This document shows, piece by piece, positions 8,721 through 17,727 of a DNA stretch of 64,000 nucleotides. Position 1 is the first letter of the stretch, and each line of letters begins with the position of its first letter. The notes beneath the pieces are model-generated. The model saw only the letters and a list, made by a program, of their open reading frames with translations. It did no database searches and was not told the DNA's origin. Both the position numbers and the translations under genes were made by a program. The stretch is from Cellvibrio sp. 79 (GTDB lineage: Bacteria; Pseudomonadota; Gammaproteobacteria; Pseudomonadales; Cellvibrionaceae), in assembly GCA_003056245.1 (NCBI GenBank), contig MVDH01000001.1, positions 1,612,716 to 1,676,715 on the forward strand. The letters run 5' to 3'.

Positions 8721-9686
8721 TTATAAATCGCGTTGACGGCCACCAAAGGTGGCGAGCCAGCTGGCAGTGAATGCACCGATCAATAATGAAATAAACAACC
8801 ACAATGAAATATAAGCAGTGGCTTTGCGTGCTTCATCCGCTGTTTGTTTCGCAACGGTTTCTGCTTCGCGCAGTTTTGATTGCCATTGGTTGTAAGTTTC
8901 TTTTACACGTTTTTCTGCTTCCGGTTGGCTCAGGTCGGTGCGACTGGCAACAATTTGTCCGAGGTATTGCGCATCGTTTTCCGGCAACGAATTATTTCTC
9001 AGCGCATTGATAAAAATGCGCGCAACTTCAGCATTCGCTGCATGTTCTCCACGCGGTGGAGGCAGGGGTAAGGTCGGCGATGCAACGGTATTGGGTTTGC
9101 GAAATAATGAATCGATAAAATAACCGGTCGATTCACCCTGCAAACCAAATCGATCGCCAGAGCCATCTGCAGTAGTTGCACCGGCGATGGCCGCAGATGC
9201 GGCAACGCCTTGCGCAACGCTCGCACCTGCTTTAATGCCGCCGCCGATAACTGCCGCAATGGTAGAGGTAAGTAATCCTGCCGTGAATAATGTGGCTACT
9301 GCCCACGCCAGAAAACCATGTGCTGTATCGCGAAAATAAACTTCATCGCGATCAGTGGAGGTTGCCCAGCGTGTTCTCAGGCGGCCAGCAAGATAACCAC
9401 CGAGGCCACTTGCGGCGAGTGAGGTGAGCGTAATCCAGAGTATTCCGGAAACGCCCAGGGTTTTTGCGCTGACGCCGTCATTTGCCCAAGGCGAAATTGA
9501 ACTGAAGCCTAAGCCCGAACCCAGTATCAATAGAATTAAAGATAAGGCCGCTGCACCTGCAGCACCCGCAAAAATTGCTCCCCACGACACCGCGCTGGCA
9601 GATTTGTCCCCGCCATTCGGCGAGGGCAGTATCACGTCGGTTTTTTCATGAACCTCGATGGTTGTAGTCACGTTAATCTCCTTCAT
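8721..9686 (-). CDS. Gly/Ala-rich multi-pass membrane protein
   Basis: 321 residues. After a hydrophilic N-terminus (about 1-30) come transmembrane stretches near 33-58 (VSWGAIFAGAAGAAALSLIL), 75-97, 127-150 and 295-315. A soluble stretch between them (about 205-290) is rich in Asn, Glu and Ala and looks helical. A basic loop GRLRTRWATSTDRDEVYFRD sits between helices 2 and 3. It resembles widespread proteobacterial membrane proteins often labelled PhnA-like, with no assigned function. The group with a KGG protein and a hydrophobic micropeptide suggests a stress-response setting. Confidence 0.65.
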   Translation of the reverse strand: MKEINVTTTIEVHEKTDVILPSPNGGDKSASAVSWGAIFAGAAGAAALSLILLILGSGLGFSSISPWANDGVSAKTLGVSGILWITLTSLAASGLGGYLAGRLRTRWATSTDRDEVYFRDTAHGFLAWAVATLFTAGLLTSTIAAVIGGGIKAGASVAQGVAASAAIAGATTADGSGDRFGLQGESTGYFIDSLFRKPNTVASPTLPLPPPRGEHAANAEVARIFINALRNNSLPENDAQYLGQIVASRTDLSQPEAEKRVKETYNQWQSKLREAETVAKQTADEARKATAYISLWLFISLLIGAFTASWLATFGGRQRDL

Positions 9687-10231
9687 ATTGTTGGAAAGGT
9701 GTAACTTGAAAGGTAAAAAATTCTCGCTTTAAAAATGGAAAATTATTTTTTTGAAATTCCGGGCGTTTAAAATTCCAGATCCCGATATTTTTCATTAGTC
9801 AAAGTGAGACATTGACGTGTTCAAGTGCAATATGAATGCCACTTGAGCTGCTATCAGTATCGGTGGGGTTTTCAGGCGTCACTGTGGTTTTCGAGGCGAC
9901 GTTAAAGTCGTTGAATTTAAAAAATATATTTTTAAATATGTAAATTTTGCAGAATATTAAGACGGATTTTGTGATGGATTAAGGAGCGGGTGGCGTATTT
10001 TCCAGCAAAACAACTGCTGATTTTCAAATAAAAAATAAGTGATAAATAAATTTTATTTTTTCCGGGTCGCATGAATTATTTAAATTTCTATATTTTAAAT
10101 TATTCTGAATAAAAACGATTTTAGTAGATACAAATCAGTTTAAGCATATCGATGCTCATGGCTACGCTGAATATATTTCCCGCAGGGGTTGAGCAACCCT
10201 TGCGTTACAGCAAACCCGGAGGAACAAAGAT
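9687..10231. promoter_or_regulatory. AT-rich 545-base divergent intergenic region with two hairpins before tpsA
   Basis: No convincing gene is seen. Close to the tpsA start are two consecutive stem-loops: AGCAT/ATGCT at 10143-10156 and a longer one at 10181-10204 (CGCA-GGGTT, loop GAGC, AACCC-TGCG). A GGAGGA Shine-Dalgarno at 10218-10223 then precedes the tpsA ATG at 10232. The hairpins would lie in the mRNA leader. They do not match a riboswitch family I know. Confidence 0.45.
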
Positions 10232-13200
10232 ATGTATCGACATGGCGGATTAAATCGTATTTACCGTTTAGTATGGAGTGAATCAACGGGCACATTTATC
10301 CCCATCTCTGAAAGGTCGCTTAAATCCAGCAAGCCGGGTAGTGGCGGTGTTATTGGCAGTGCAAGTGCATTAGTGATGGCGGCAGCGATAGGTTTTGCGC
10401 CGTTTGCCCAGGCCGATCCGACTTCGCCCGCAGGGCTTGCACCGCAACATAATTTAAATTTTGCCTCGGTCGCGCCGTCAGCGCTTCCTACACAAGGGCA
10501 AGTTGTTGCAGGCCAGGCCAGTATTACGGAGTCCGGTACTCATCAAACTATTTCCCAGTCCACCGACAAAGTTGCGATTAATTGGCAGACTTTTAATATC
10601 GGTGCAGACAGTAAAGTGACCTTCGTTCAGCCGGGTGCAAATTCAATTGCACTGAATCGGGTGTTAACCAATGAGGCTTCGCAAATTTACGGTGCGCTGG
10701 AAGCTAACGGGCAGGTGTTTTTAATTAATCCCAATGGGGTTTTATTTGGCAAAGGCGCGCAGGTAAATGTCGGTGGAATTGTGGCGTCTACACGCGATAT
10801 CGATAACGAAAATTTTATTGCCGGCAATTATAAATTGTCCGGAAATAACACCGGCCGAATTGTTAACGAAGGAAAAATATCCGCCGCCGAAAATGGCTAT
10901 GTGGTTTTGATCGGCGCGCAAGTAATTAACACTGGCGAGATTCGCGCCCAACAAGGTGATGTGCGCCTGGCGGCGGCCAATGAAGTTGAAATCCAGATTG
11001 AAAATGGTGGCTTGGTAAATCTCACTACCACGCAGGGAGCATTGGACGCGCTCGCTGCGAATGGCGGTTTAATCAAAGCGGATGGCGGACGAATTTTTTT
11101 AACGGCAGATGCGCTGGATCAATTAGCGAAAGCCAGCGTAAACAACACCGGCATTATTGAAGCGCAAACCATTGAAAATAAAAATGGCAAGATTGTTTTG
11201 CTGGGTGATGAGCAAGTCGGCACTACGCACGTTGCCGGTACATTGGATGCATCAGCGCCCGCTGATGGAACCGGCGGCTTTATCGAGACATCCGCTGCCC
11301 ATGTAACGATTGATGACAGTGCCCGTATTACTACACACGGTGATGTTGCCGGCGAATGGTTAATCGACCCGGTGGATTTCACCATCGCCGCGTCCGGTGG
11401 TGATATTACCGGGGCTGCACTCACTACTGCATTGGGCAGTACCAATGTAACTATCCTCAGCACCAGCGGTGGTATGGGTACTGAAGGTGACGTCAACATC
11501 AACGATACGATTATCTGGAGCAGCAACACCCTCACGCTCAATGCCCAGGCCGATATCAACTTCAACAGTTCTATCACCGCAACCGGCACGGGTATTTTGG
11601 CGCTTGAATATGGCCAGGCAACTACCGATGGAGCTGGCTCAGGTTATTACCTGGCGGATGGCGTGAAGATAAATTTACCCAATGGTGCCAATTTTTCTAC
11701 CAAACAAGGTTCCACTGGAACTACTGATGTTTACACAGTTATTAACTCGGTAGGTTTGGAGGGTTCTGATAACGATGGCACGCTCCAGGGAATTAAAGGT
11801 GACCTGGATGGCTTGTATGTGCTCGGGGGCGATGTGGATGCAAATGTCACTTCGACCTGGAATGTTATTAGTGGCGTGCCTTGGGGATTCGATGCGATTG
11901 GCAGTGGTTTGCAGAATCCTTCAACCCTTGAGTGGCAGAACTTTACCGGCAAATTTGACGGCTTGGGTCACACCATAGACGGGCTTTTCATCAACCGCGA
12001 TGTGCGCAGCAACCAGGGTCTGTTTGGTGTTGTGCACGGCGTGACCATCCAAAATGTGACACTTACCGATGTGAGTATCACGGGCAGTGACAACATCGGC
12101 GCGCTGGTTGGAAACGCGCCAAACGTCGCCGGTGCATCTACGTTCCGCAATATCCATGTCAGTGGGGCTATTAATGCCAGCGCCAGGGTTGGGGGATTAA
12201 TCGGACGTCTTGAAGAAGGATCAATTGACAGGGCCACATCCACTGCCGTTATCAATGCCGGGATATTGGTCGGCGGAATTGCCGGAGAAGTCACCAATGT
12301 GACACTAAGCAATCTGGATGCAAGCGGACAGGTTTCCGGTGAGGGCTCTGTCGGCGGTGCCGTCGGACGAGTGGTTATCGGCACGGTAACCAATGTCACT
12401 ACCAGTGGAACGGTTACCGGAAGCCAAGGTTATATAGGGGGTGCAATTGGTAACGGCGATGGTACGTTCGAAAATATACATTCAACGGCTACGGTCACTG
12501 GCGGTAGTGGATATGTGGGTGGTTTGTTTGGCGCGGTAACCGGAACCACCATGACCAATGTGTCTGCCACTGGCACGGTGAATGGCGTTTATTCGGTGGG
12601 AGGATTAAGTGGTCGGGCGAATCTCACGATCACCACTGCGTCGGCATCCGGCGCGGTTACAGGTACCGGCGATGAGGTCGGTGGGCTGATCGGGGATAAC
12701 GGCGGCACACTGAATGATGTAGAGGCAACGGGTGCTGTGTCCGGTAGGGATAATGTTGGTGGGTTGGTGGGGGCCAACTCCGGCAATATCACAGACAGCC
12801 AGGCTACTGGAAATGTCATTGGTAGTGGTGATTCAGTGGGCGGATTGGCTGGCTTGACGGAAGACACCATCATTACCAATAGCCACGCTTACGGCACTGT
12901 TGTCGGTGCAAATAAGGTAGGCGGTTTGGTAGGCGCCAATAAAATGGGCCAGGTCATTAATAGCACGGCCAATGGATTGACCTCCGGCACTGCAGACCAG
13001 GTGGGCGGGTTGGTTGGCTATAACAAGATGGGCTTGGTGGATAACAGTACTTACACCGCCGCCACTGTTTTGGGAAATAACATGGTGGGCGGGCTGGTCG
13101 GCAACAATGAGAATGGCACTGTACAAAACACGAGTGTAGGTGCGGCAGTAACAGGCCAGAATGAGGCCGGTGGGTTGGTCGGTGGAGGCTCCGGAACTAT

Positions 13201-16200
13201 CACCAATGCCTTTGCTACCGGCGCAGTTATTGGTGTGGACCGCACCGGCGGTTTGGCGGGCCGGTTTGATGGCACAGTCAGCAATGCCTACGCAACGGGT
13301 TTGGTAACTGGCTCAGGTAATCGCGTGGGTGGTTTGATCGGCAGCGCCGGCGGCACCATTACGACTACCTATGCGACCGGTAATGTGACCGGCGTCGATC
13401 AGGTGGGCGGTTTGATTGGCTACAACTCAGCGGCCGTTACTACCGGAGAGGCGAGCGGCACTGTTAACGGTGGCGTATCTGTCGGCGGTTTGGTAGGGCA
13501 GAACCAGGGGACGCTAACAACGACCGAAGCAACTGGCGCGGTTACCGGCACAGAAAACGTAGGCGGCCTGGCGGGGCTTAACGGTTCCCAGATCAGTGGT
13601 GGAAATGCCACGGGTGTGGTTACTGCGTCTGGTGATAAGGCTGGTGGGTTGATTGGCTGGAATACTGGCCAACTAGATACCTCAACCAGAGCCGGTATGG
13701 TTACGGGCTCCGGTAGCTATACAGGAGGTGCTATTGGTTACATGGATAGTGGAACTGTATCAGGCGTTACAACGACGTCAAATGTGTCAGGTATTGATTC
13801 GGTGGGTGGTTTTATCGGTTACGGCAAGGGCACGTTTACCGATTGTCACGCCACAGGAACTGTTGACGGTAACTGGGCAGTAGGTGGATTTGTCGGAGAA
13901 AACTATGCGGCCATCAGTACGTCTACAGCGACCGGTGCGGTAACCGGGGCGGACGAATCCATCGGCGGTTTTGCCGGTCATCATTATGAAGGCACTATCA
14001 GTGATTCCCAGGCAAGTGGCCAAGTGACCGGTGGCTCATATACCGGTGGATTTGTAGGTTATCTGGATGGTGCAGAAATCCTTGGCTCTACCGCTAATGG
14101 CAATGTAACAGGCGGTACACGGATAGGGGGATTTGCGGGATATGGCGATGGCGTTATCGTCCTTTCAACTGCTAATGGCGACGCCACTGGTACGGAGCGA
14201 GTGGGCGGTTTTGTGGGGCGTGCAACCAGCGACAGCGAAATTATCGACTCTATCGCTAATGGTGATGTATTCGGAACGGTAGATGAAATTGGCGGGTTTG
14301 CGGGCACCAATGCCGGCTACCTTGCGGGAGCACAAGCGCTTGGTACCGTAAACGCCGCAGGCGCCGAAGGGGTTGGTGGCCTGGTAGGCACGCACGAAGG
14401 CTGGATTGAAGGCGGCAGCGCAAGCGGTGCCGTGACCGGCGGTACCAATGTGGGAGGATTGGTTGGCCGGGTGATGAGTAATGATGGTGGTGATCCCACA
14501 TCCATTGTCGAGGCAACGGCAACAGGAACTGTCACTGGCGTTACTAATGTTGGCGGGTACATCGGCTTTAACGATGGGGTTGAGATTACGGGCGGTACCT
14601 CAACCGCATCTGTCACCGGGACAGATCGCGTGGGCGGTTTCGTTGGGTTGAATGCCGGCGCCCTATATGACAGTTCATCCACCAGTACGGTAAACGGAGT
14701 CAACATGGTGGGTGGCTATGCCGGTGAAAACCGTGGCCTTCTGCAATATGTATGGGCCGAAGAAGGGAATGTGACGGCTACGGGTGATATGACCGGTGGG
14801 TTGGTTGGCTTACTCGATAGCGCGGGTGTGATCGAATATGCCTCCGCTTACGGCACCGTCAATGGCACAACCAATACCGGTGGTTTTGTCGGTTATGTCA
14901 TGGAGGGTGGCGTCATTAATTATGCCGACTCCGAAAATAATGAAGTCATTGGTACTACCCAGGTGGGCGGCTTCTTCGGCTATAACGCGGGTTCGCTGTC
15001 CAATATCGATACCGAGGCTCCGGTGACCGGCCAGGAAGATGTGGGTGGATTGGGCGGCCATAACGCAGCAACTGGCACCCTGAATGCGGTCTATTCAGAA
15101 GGTAACGTGACCGTAACCGGTACGGCACCGACAATATCTGCAGGCGGATTGGTAGGCGAAAACCTGGGTGCGATCTCCATCGCTTATGCTTGGGGCAGTG
15201 TCACCGGTTCAGCAAGTGGCGCTGATATAGGCGGATTGGTCGGTACGCAATCTGGCAATGTGAACGATGCCTATGCAACCGGGGCTGTTTCCGGTGCGGC
15301 AAATGTCGGCTCGGTCTTTGGTCATATGAATGGCGGTGCGGTGATGAATGTCTATGGCCGGGGCGCTGTCACCCAAACCGGTAGCGCCGTCGGCGGGCTG
15401 GTAGGGTTGTTGGCAGGCGGCACCATCACCTATGGCTACTGGAATACTGACTCCACCGGGTCATCCATGGCATACGGCAGTATGACTGGCGGCACCCTGG
15501 ATCAGGGCGGCGGTTTGAACGCGGATCAGGCACTGCAAGGCTCCAGTTATATCGGGTTTGACTTCACCCCCGGAACCGGCGTTTGGAAAAACTATGACTT
15601 TGATACAACGCCCTTGCTCACCCATTGGATGGAAGCGCTAACCATCACGGTTAACGATGCGCCGATCACCCATGTGTATAACGGGCAAGGTCACACCGAT
15701 GGGGTGAGCGATCTGACCTATTCGGATGAATGGGCCATTGGATCTGACGATTTGATTGGCTCAGCTCATTACAACACCGGTAAAAACGTCGGTACCTACA
15801 CTGATCTTTATGGCCTCTATTCCCATCAACAAGGGTACAACATCACCTTCGTCAATAATGGTTATCTGGAGGTCACACCAAAAGCCATTGATGTAACGGC
15901 GACAGGTATTGATCGTGTCTATGACGGAAGCATGGATGTGGGGGTGACATTCGGGTCAACCGGGCTTATCCAGGGTGACGATGTCACTTTCAGCGGATTC
16001 GCTAGCATGATTGACCGGCATGTTGGCGCGGGTAAATCCGTGAGCGTCACCGACATTACGGCAGATGGCCTTGATTTTGGTAATTACACATTGAATAACA
16101 CCACGGCAGAGACAACGGTGAATATCACCAAGCGCAACCTCACTGTCAGCGGTGTTGGCGTGAACCGGGTTTACAACGGCTCCACGATTGTAGATGTAGT

Positions 16201-17698
16201 CCTCACCCCGGTGGATCTACTGAAAGGGGATGAGGTAAGCCTGACGGGCATTGGAAATATGGTCGATAAAAATGCCGGGCAAGACAAGGCTGTGACTATC
16301 TCCGGCATCTCCGGCACCGGCGAGGATGCAGGCAATTATGCTTATATCACCGAACCCACCACGGTCGATATCGATAAACTGGGCATCACTGTTGATGCTG
16401 AAGGGGTCAATCGCGCCTACAACGGAACCACGTTGGTGGCGGTTAACCTGACCAGCACCGGTGTGCTGGAAGGTGACCTGGTGACCTTCAACGGAACGGG
16501 AAACACGGAGGATAAAAATGCCGGCGTCGATAAAGCAGTATCGGTTGCTGGTATTTCCGGGGCGGGGATAGATGCGGCTAACTACTCATACAACACTACC
16601 GCTACTACTGAAGTTGACATTAGTAAGAAGTCTATCGTTGTCGATGCGCAGGGCATCAATCGCGCTTATGACGGTACCACGCCAGTTGCGGTAAGCCTCT
16701 CTTCAGGTGGTGTTGTGACGGGTGATGCGTTGATGTTTACCGGCACTGGTGCCATGGAGGACGCAAACGCCGGCGATGATAAAGCGGTTGCCGTTAGTGG
16801 AATTACCGGCACAGGCACTGACCTTGGCAACTACGAGTTCAATACCACCGCCCAAACTACGGTCGACATCTCCAAACGTGAAATCGTTGTTACTGCAACA
16901 GGGGTGGACAAAACCTACGACGGCACAACTGCAATAACAGTCAATCTAGCTACCACTGGCCTGCTGGCAGGTGATCAATTGACCTTCACCGGTGTCGGTA
17001 ATGCCGTAAATCGCAACGCAGGGCAGGGCAAAAATGTCGCCGTGAGCGGTATCACTGGAGCCGGTGCCGGGTTGGGGAATTACAGTTTCAATTCCACGGC
17101 CCAAACGACGGCAAGCATTTCGCCTAAAGCAATTGACGTTAGCTTCCAGGCACCCGTTGTAAAAATCGCTGATGGTTCGGTAAATGCGCCGCTATCTGCC
17201 GGCAATTTTGCGATCACCGGTTTAGTCGAAGGCGACTCGCTTTCGGTGACTAAAAACCTGGGGCAATTTGCCGACGCGCAACCGGGTGCCGGTAAAACCG
17301 TTTCGGTGCAATTAACCAATTCGGATTACGCTGCCCGTGGCGATACCGTGTTAGGTAATTACCTGCTGGTAAATGCGCTGTTTACAGGCGATTTCGGCCA
17401 GATCCTGGCTGCAACAACCCCCGCCTATGAGGCCGTCATCGCCACCATTCCGACTAACCCGGCGAGCACGGCACCGGCCGCGAGTAATTTCTCGGTGATC
17501 AATGGATCGAGCGGGCCCGCTGTTAGCACCGGTGAGGCAGATAACGGTGTCTCCACCGAGAGCAGCGGCCCCACAGCTGATGGTGGAATTGCCTCCGTCC
17601 AAACCCGTGAAACCCTGATTTTCCGCCGAACTTTCTCCATCGCCGACGGTGGCATACGCCTGCCTTCCGGTGTGGCTGAAGACGATAGCGCGCAATAA
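10232..17698 (+). CDS. TpsA: giant filamentous-haemagglutinin-type exoprotein with GLUG and YDG repeats
   Basis: Two-partner-secretion substrate of 2488 residues. It opens with an extended signal peptide (ESPR-type, NRIYRLVWSESTGTFIPISE, then a hydrophobic core to about residue 68). The TPS/FhaB N-terminal beta-helix domain follows with VAINWQTFNIG and INPNGVLFGKGAQVNVGG. From about residue 610 to 1760 there are some forty GLUG-type repeats (GGLVGxNxGxI...ATGxVxG, roughly 27 residues each). Residues about 1805-2300 hold one MBG-like unit and five YDG-type units (VYDG, VYNG, AYNG, AYDG, TYDG), about 83 residues each. The C-terminus is low-complexity without a recognisable anchor. The tpsB gene follows after 29 bases. 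Likely a large surface or released adhesin. Confidence 0.93.
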   Translation: MYRHGGLNRIYRLVWSESTGTFIPISERSLKSSKPGSGGVIGSASALVMAAAIGFAPFAQADPTSPAGLAPQHNLNFASVAPSALPTQGQVVAGQASITESGTHQTISQSTDKVAINWQTFNIGADSKVTFVQPGANSIALNRVLTNEASQIYGALEANGQVFLINPNGVLFGKGAQVNVGGIVASTRDIDNENFIAGNYKLSGNNTGRIVNEGKISAAENGYVVLIGAQVINTGEIRAQQGDVRLAAANEVEIQIENGGLVNLTTTQGALDALAANGGLIKADGGRIFLTADALDQLAKASVNNTGIIEAQTIENKNGKIVLLGDEQVGTTHVAGTLDASAPADGTGGFIETSAAHVTIDDSARITTHGDVAGEWLIDPVDFTIAASGGDITGAALTTALGSTNVTILSTSGGMGTEGDVNINDTIIWSSNTLTLNAQADINFNSSITATGTGILALEYGQATTDGAGSGYYLADGVKINLPNGANFSTKQGSTGTTDVYTVINSVGLEGSDNDGTLQGIKGDLDGLYVLGGDVDANVTSTWNVISGVPWGFDAIGSGLQNPSTLEWQNFTGKFDGLGHTIDGLFINRDVRSNQGLFGVVHGVTIQNVTLTDVSITGSDNIGALVGNAPNVAGASTFRNIHVSGAINASARVGGLIGRLEEGSIDRATSTAVINAGILVGGIAGEVTNVTLSNLDASGQVSGEGSVGGAVGRVVIGTVTNVTTSGTVTGSQGYIGGAIGNGDGTFENIHSTATVTGGSGYVGGLFGAVTGTTMTNVSATGTVNGVYSVGGLSGRANLTITTASASGAVTGTGDEVGGLIGDNGGTLNDVEATGAVSGRDNVGGLVGANSGNITDSQATGNVIGSGDSVGGLAGLTEDTIITNSHAYGTVVGANKVGGLVGANKMGQVINSTANGLTSGTADQVGGLVGYNKMGLVDNSTYTAATVLGNNMVGGLVGNNENGTVQNTSVGAAVTGQNEAGGLVGGGSGTITNAFATGAVIGVDRTGGLAGRFDGTVSNAYATGLVTGSGNRVGGLIGSAGGTITTTYATGNVTGVDQVGGLIGYNSAAVTTGEASGTVNGGVSVGGLVGQNQGTLTTTEATGAVTGTENVGGLAGLNGSQISGGNATGVVTASGDKAGGLIGWNTGQLDTSTRAGMVTGSGSYTGGAIGYMDSGTVSGVTTTSNVSGIDSVGGFIGYGKGTFTDCHATGTVDGNWAVGGFVGENYAAISTSTATGAVTGADESIGGFAGHHYEGTISDSQASGQVTGGSYTGGFVGYLDGAEILGSTANGNVTGGTRIGGFAGYGDGVIVLSTANGDATGTERVGGFVGRATSDSEIIDSIANGDVFGTVDEIGGFAGTNAGYLAGAQALGTVNAAGAEGVGGLVGTHEGWIEGGSASGAVTGGTNVGGLVGRVMSNDGGDPTSIVEATATGTVTGVTNVGGYIGFNDGVEITGGTSTASVTGTDRVGGFVGLNAGALYDSSSTSTVNGVNMVGGYAGENRGLLQYVWAEEGNVTATGDMTGGLVGLLDSAGVIEYASAYGTVNGTTNTGGFVGYVMEGGVINYADSENNEVIGTTQVGGFFGYNAGSLSNIDTEAPVTGQEDVGGLGGHNAATGTLNAVYSEGNVTVTGTAPTISAGGLVGENLGAISIAYAWGSVTGSASGADIGGLVGTQSGNVNDAYATGAVSGAANVGSVFGHMNGGAVMNVYGRGAVTQTGSAVGGLVGLLAGGTITYGYWNTDSTGSSMAYGSMTGGTLDQGGGLNADQALQGSSYIGFDFTPGTGVWKNYDFDTTPLLTHWMEALTITVNDAPITHVYNGQGHTDGVSDLTYSDEWAIGSDDLIGSAHYNTGKNVGTYTDLYGLYSHQQGYNITFVNNGYLEVTPKAIDVTATGIDRVYDGSMDVGVTFGSTGLIQGDDVTFSGFASMIDRHVGAGKSVSVTDITADGLDFGNYTLNNTTAETTVNITKRNLTVSGVGVNRVYNGSTIVDVVLTPVDLLKGDEVSLTGIGNMVDKNAGQDKAVTISGISGTGEDAGNYAYITEPTTVDIDKLGITVDAEGVNRAYNGTTLVAVNLTSTGVLEGDLVTFNGTGNTEDKNAGVDKAVSVAGISGAGIDAANYSYNTTATTEVDISKKSIVVDAQGINRAYDGTTPVAVSLSSGGVVTGDALMFTGTGAMEDANAGDDKAVAVSGITGTGTDLGNYEFNTTAQTTVDISKREIVVTATGVDKTYDGTTAITVNLATTGLLAGDQLTFTGVGNAVNRNAGQGKNVAVSGITGAGAGLGNYSFNSTAQTTASISPKAIDVSFQAPVVKIADGSVNAPLSAGNFAITGLVEGDSLSVTKNLGQFADAQPGAGKTVSVQLTNSDYAARGDTVLGNYLLVNALFTGDFGQILAATTPAYEAVIATIPTNPASTAPAASNFSVINGSSGPAVSTGEADNGVSTESSGPTADGGIASVQTRETLIFRRTFSIADGGIRLPSGVAEDDSAQ
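12050..15450 (+). repeat. GLUG repeat array inside tpsA
   Basis: Divergent in-frame repeats of about 80 bases encode GG(L/F)(V/I)G...G.(I/L)....A.G.V.G units. DNA copies are well diverged, so they are old duplications rather than a recent slippage array. GLUG repeats occur in large bacterial surface proteins and IgA-peptidase-like adhesins. Confidence 0.85.
15640..17130 (+). repeat. YDG/MBG-type domain repeats inside tpsA
   Basis: Five domain repeats of about 248 bases, each beginning with a beta strand ending in Y(D/N)G(T/S)T and closing with GNYxxNxTAxTTVxISKR. An MBG-like unit (VYNGQGHTDG) precedes them. Such modules form elongated stalk-like domains in bacterial adhesins. Confidence 0.8.
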
Positions 17699-17727
17699 AC
17701 CCATTGAACTGAGACCAAGGAATTATT

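Noticed and set aside
10141-10231. c-di-GMP riboswitch before tpsA
   Set aside because: The hairpins lack the conserved GEMM core sequences.
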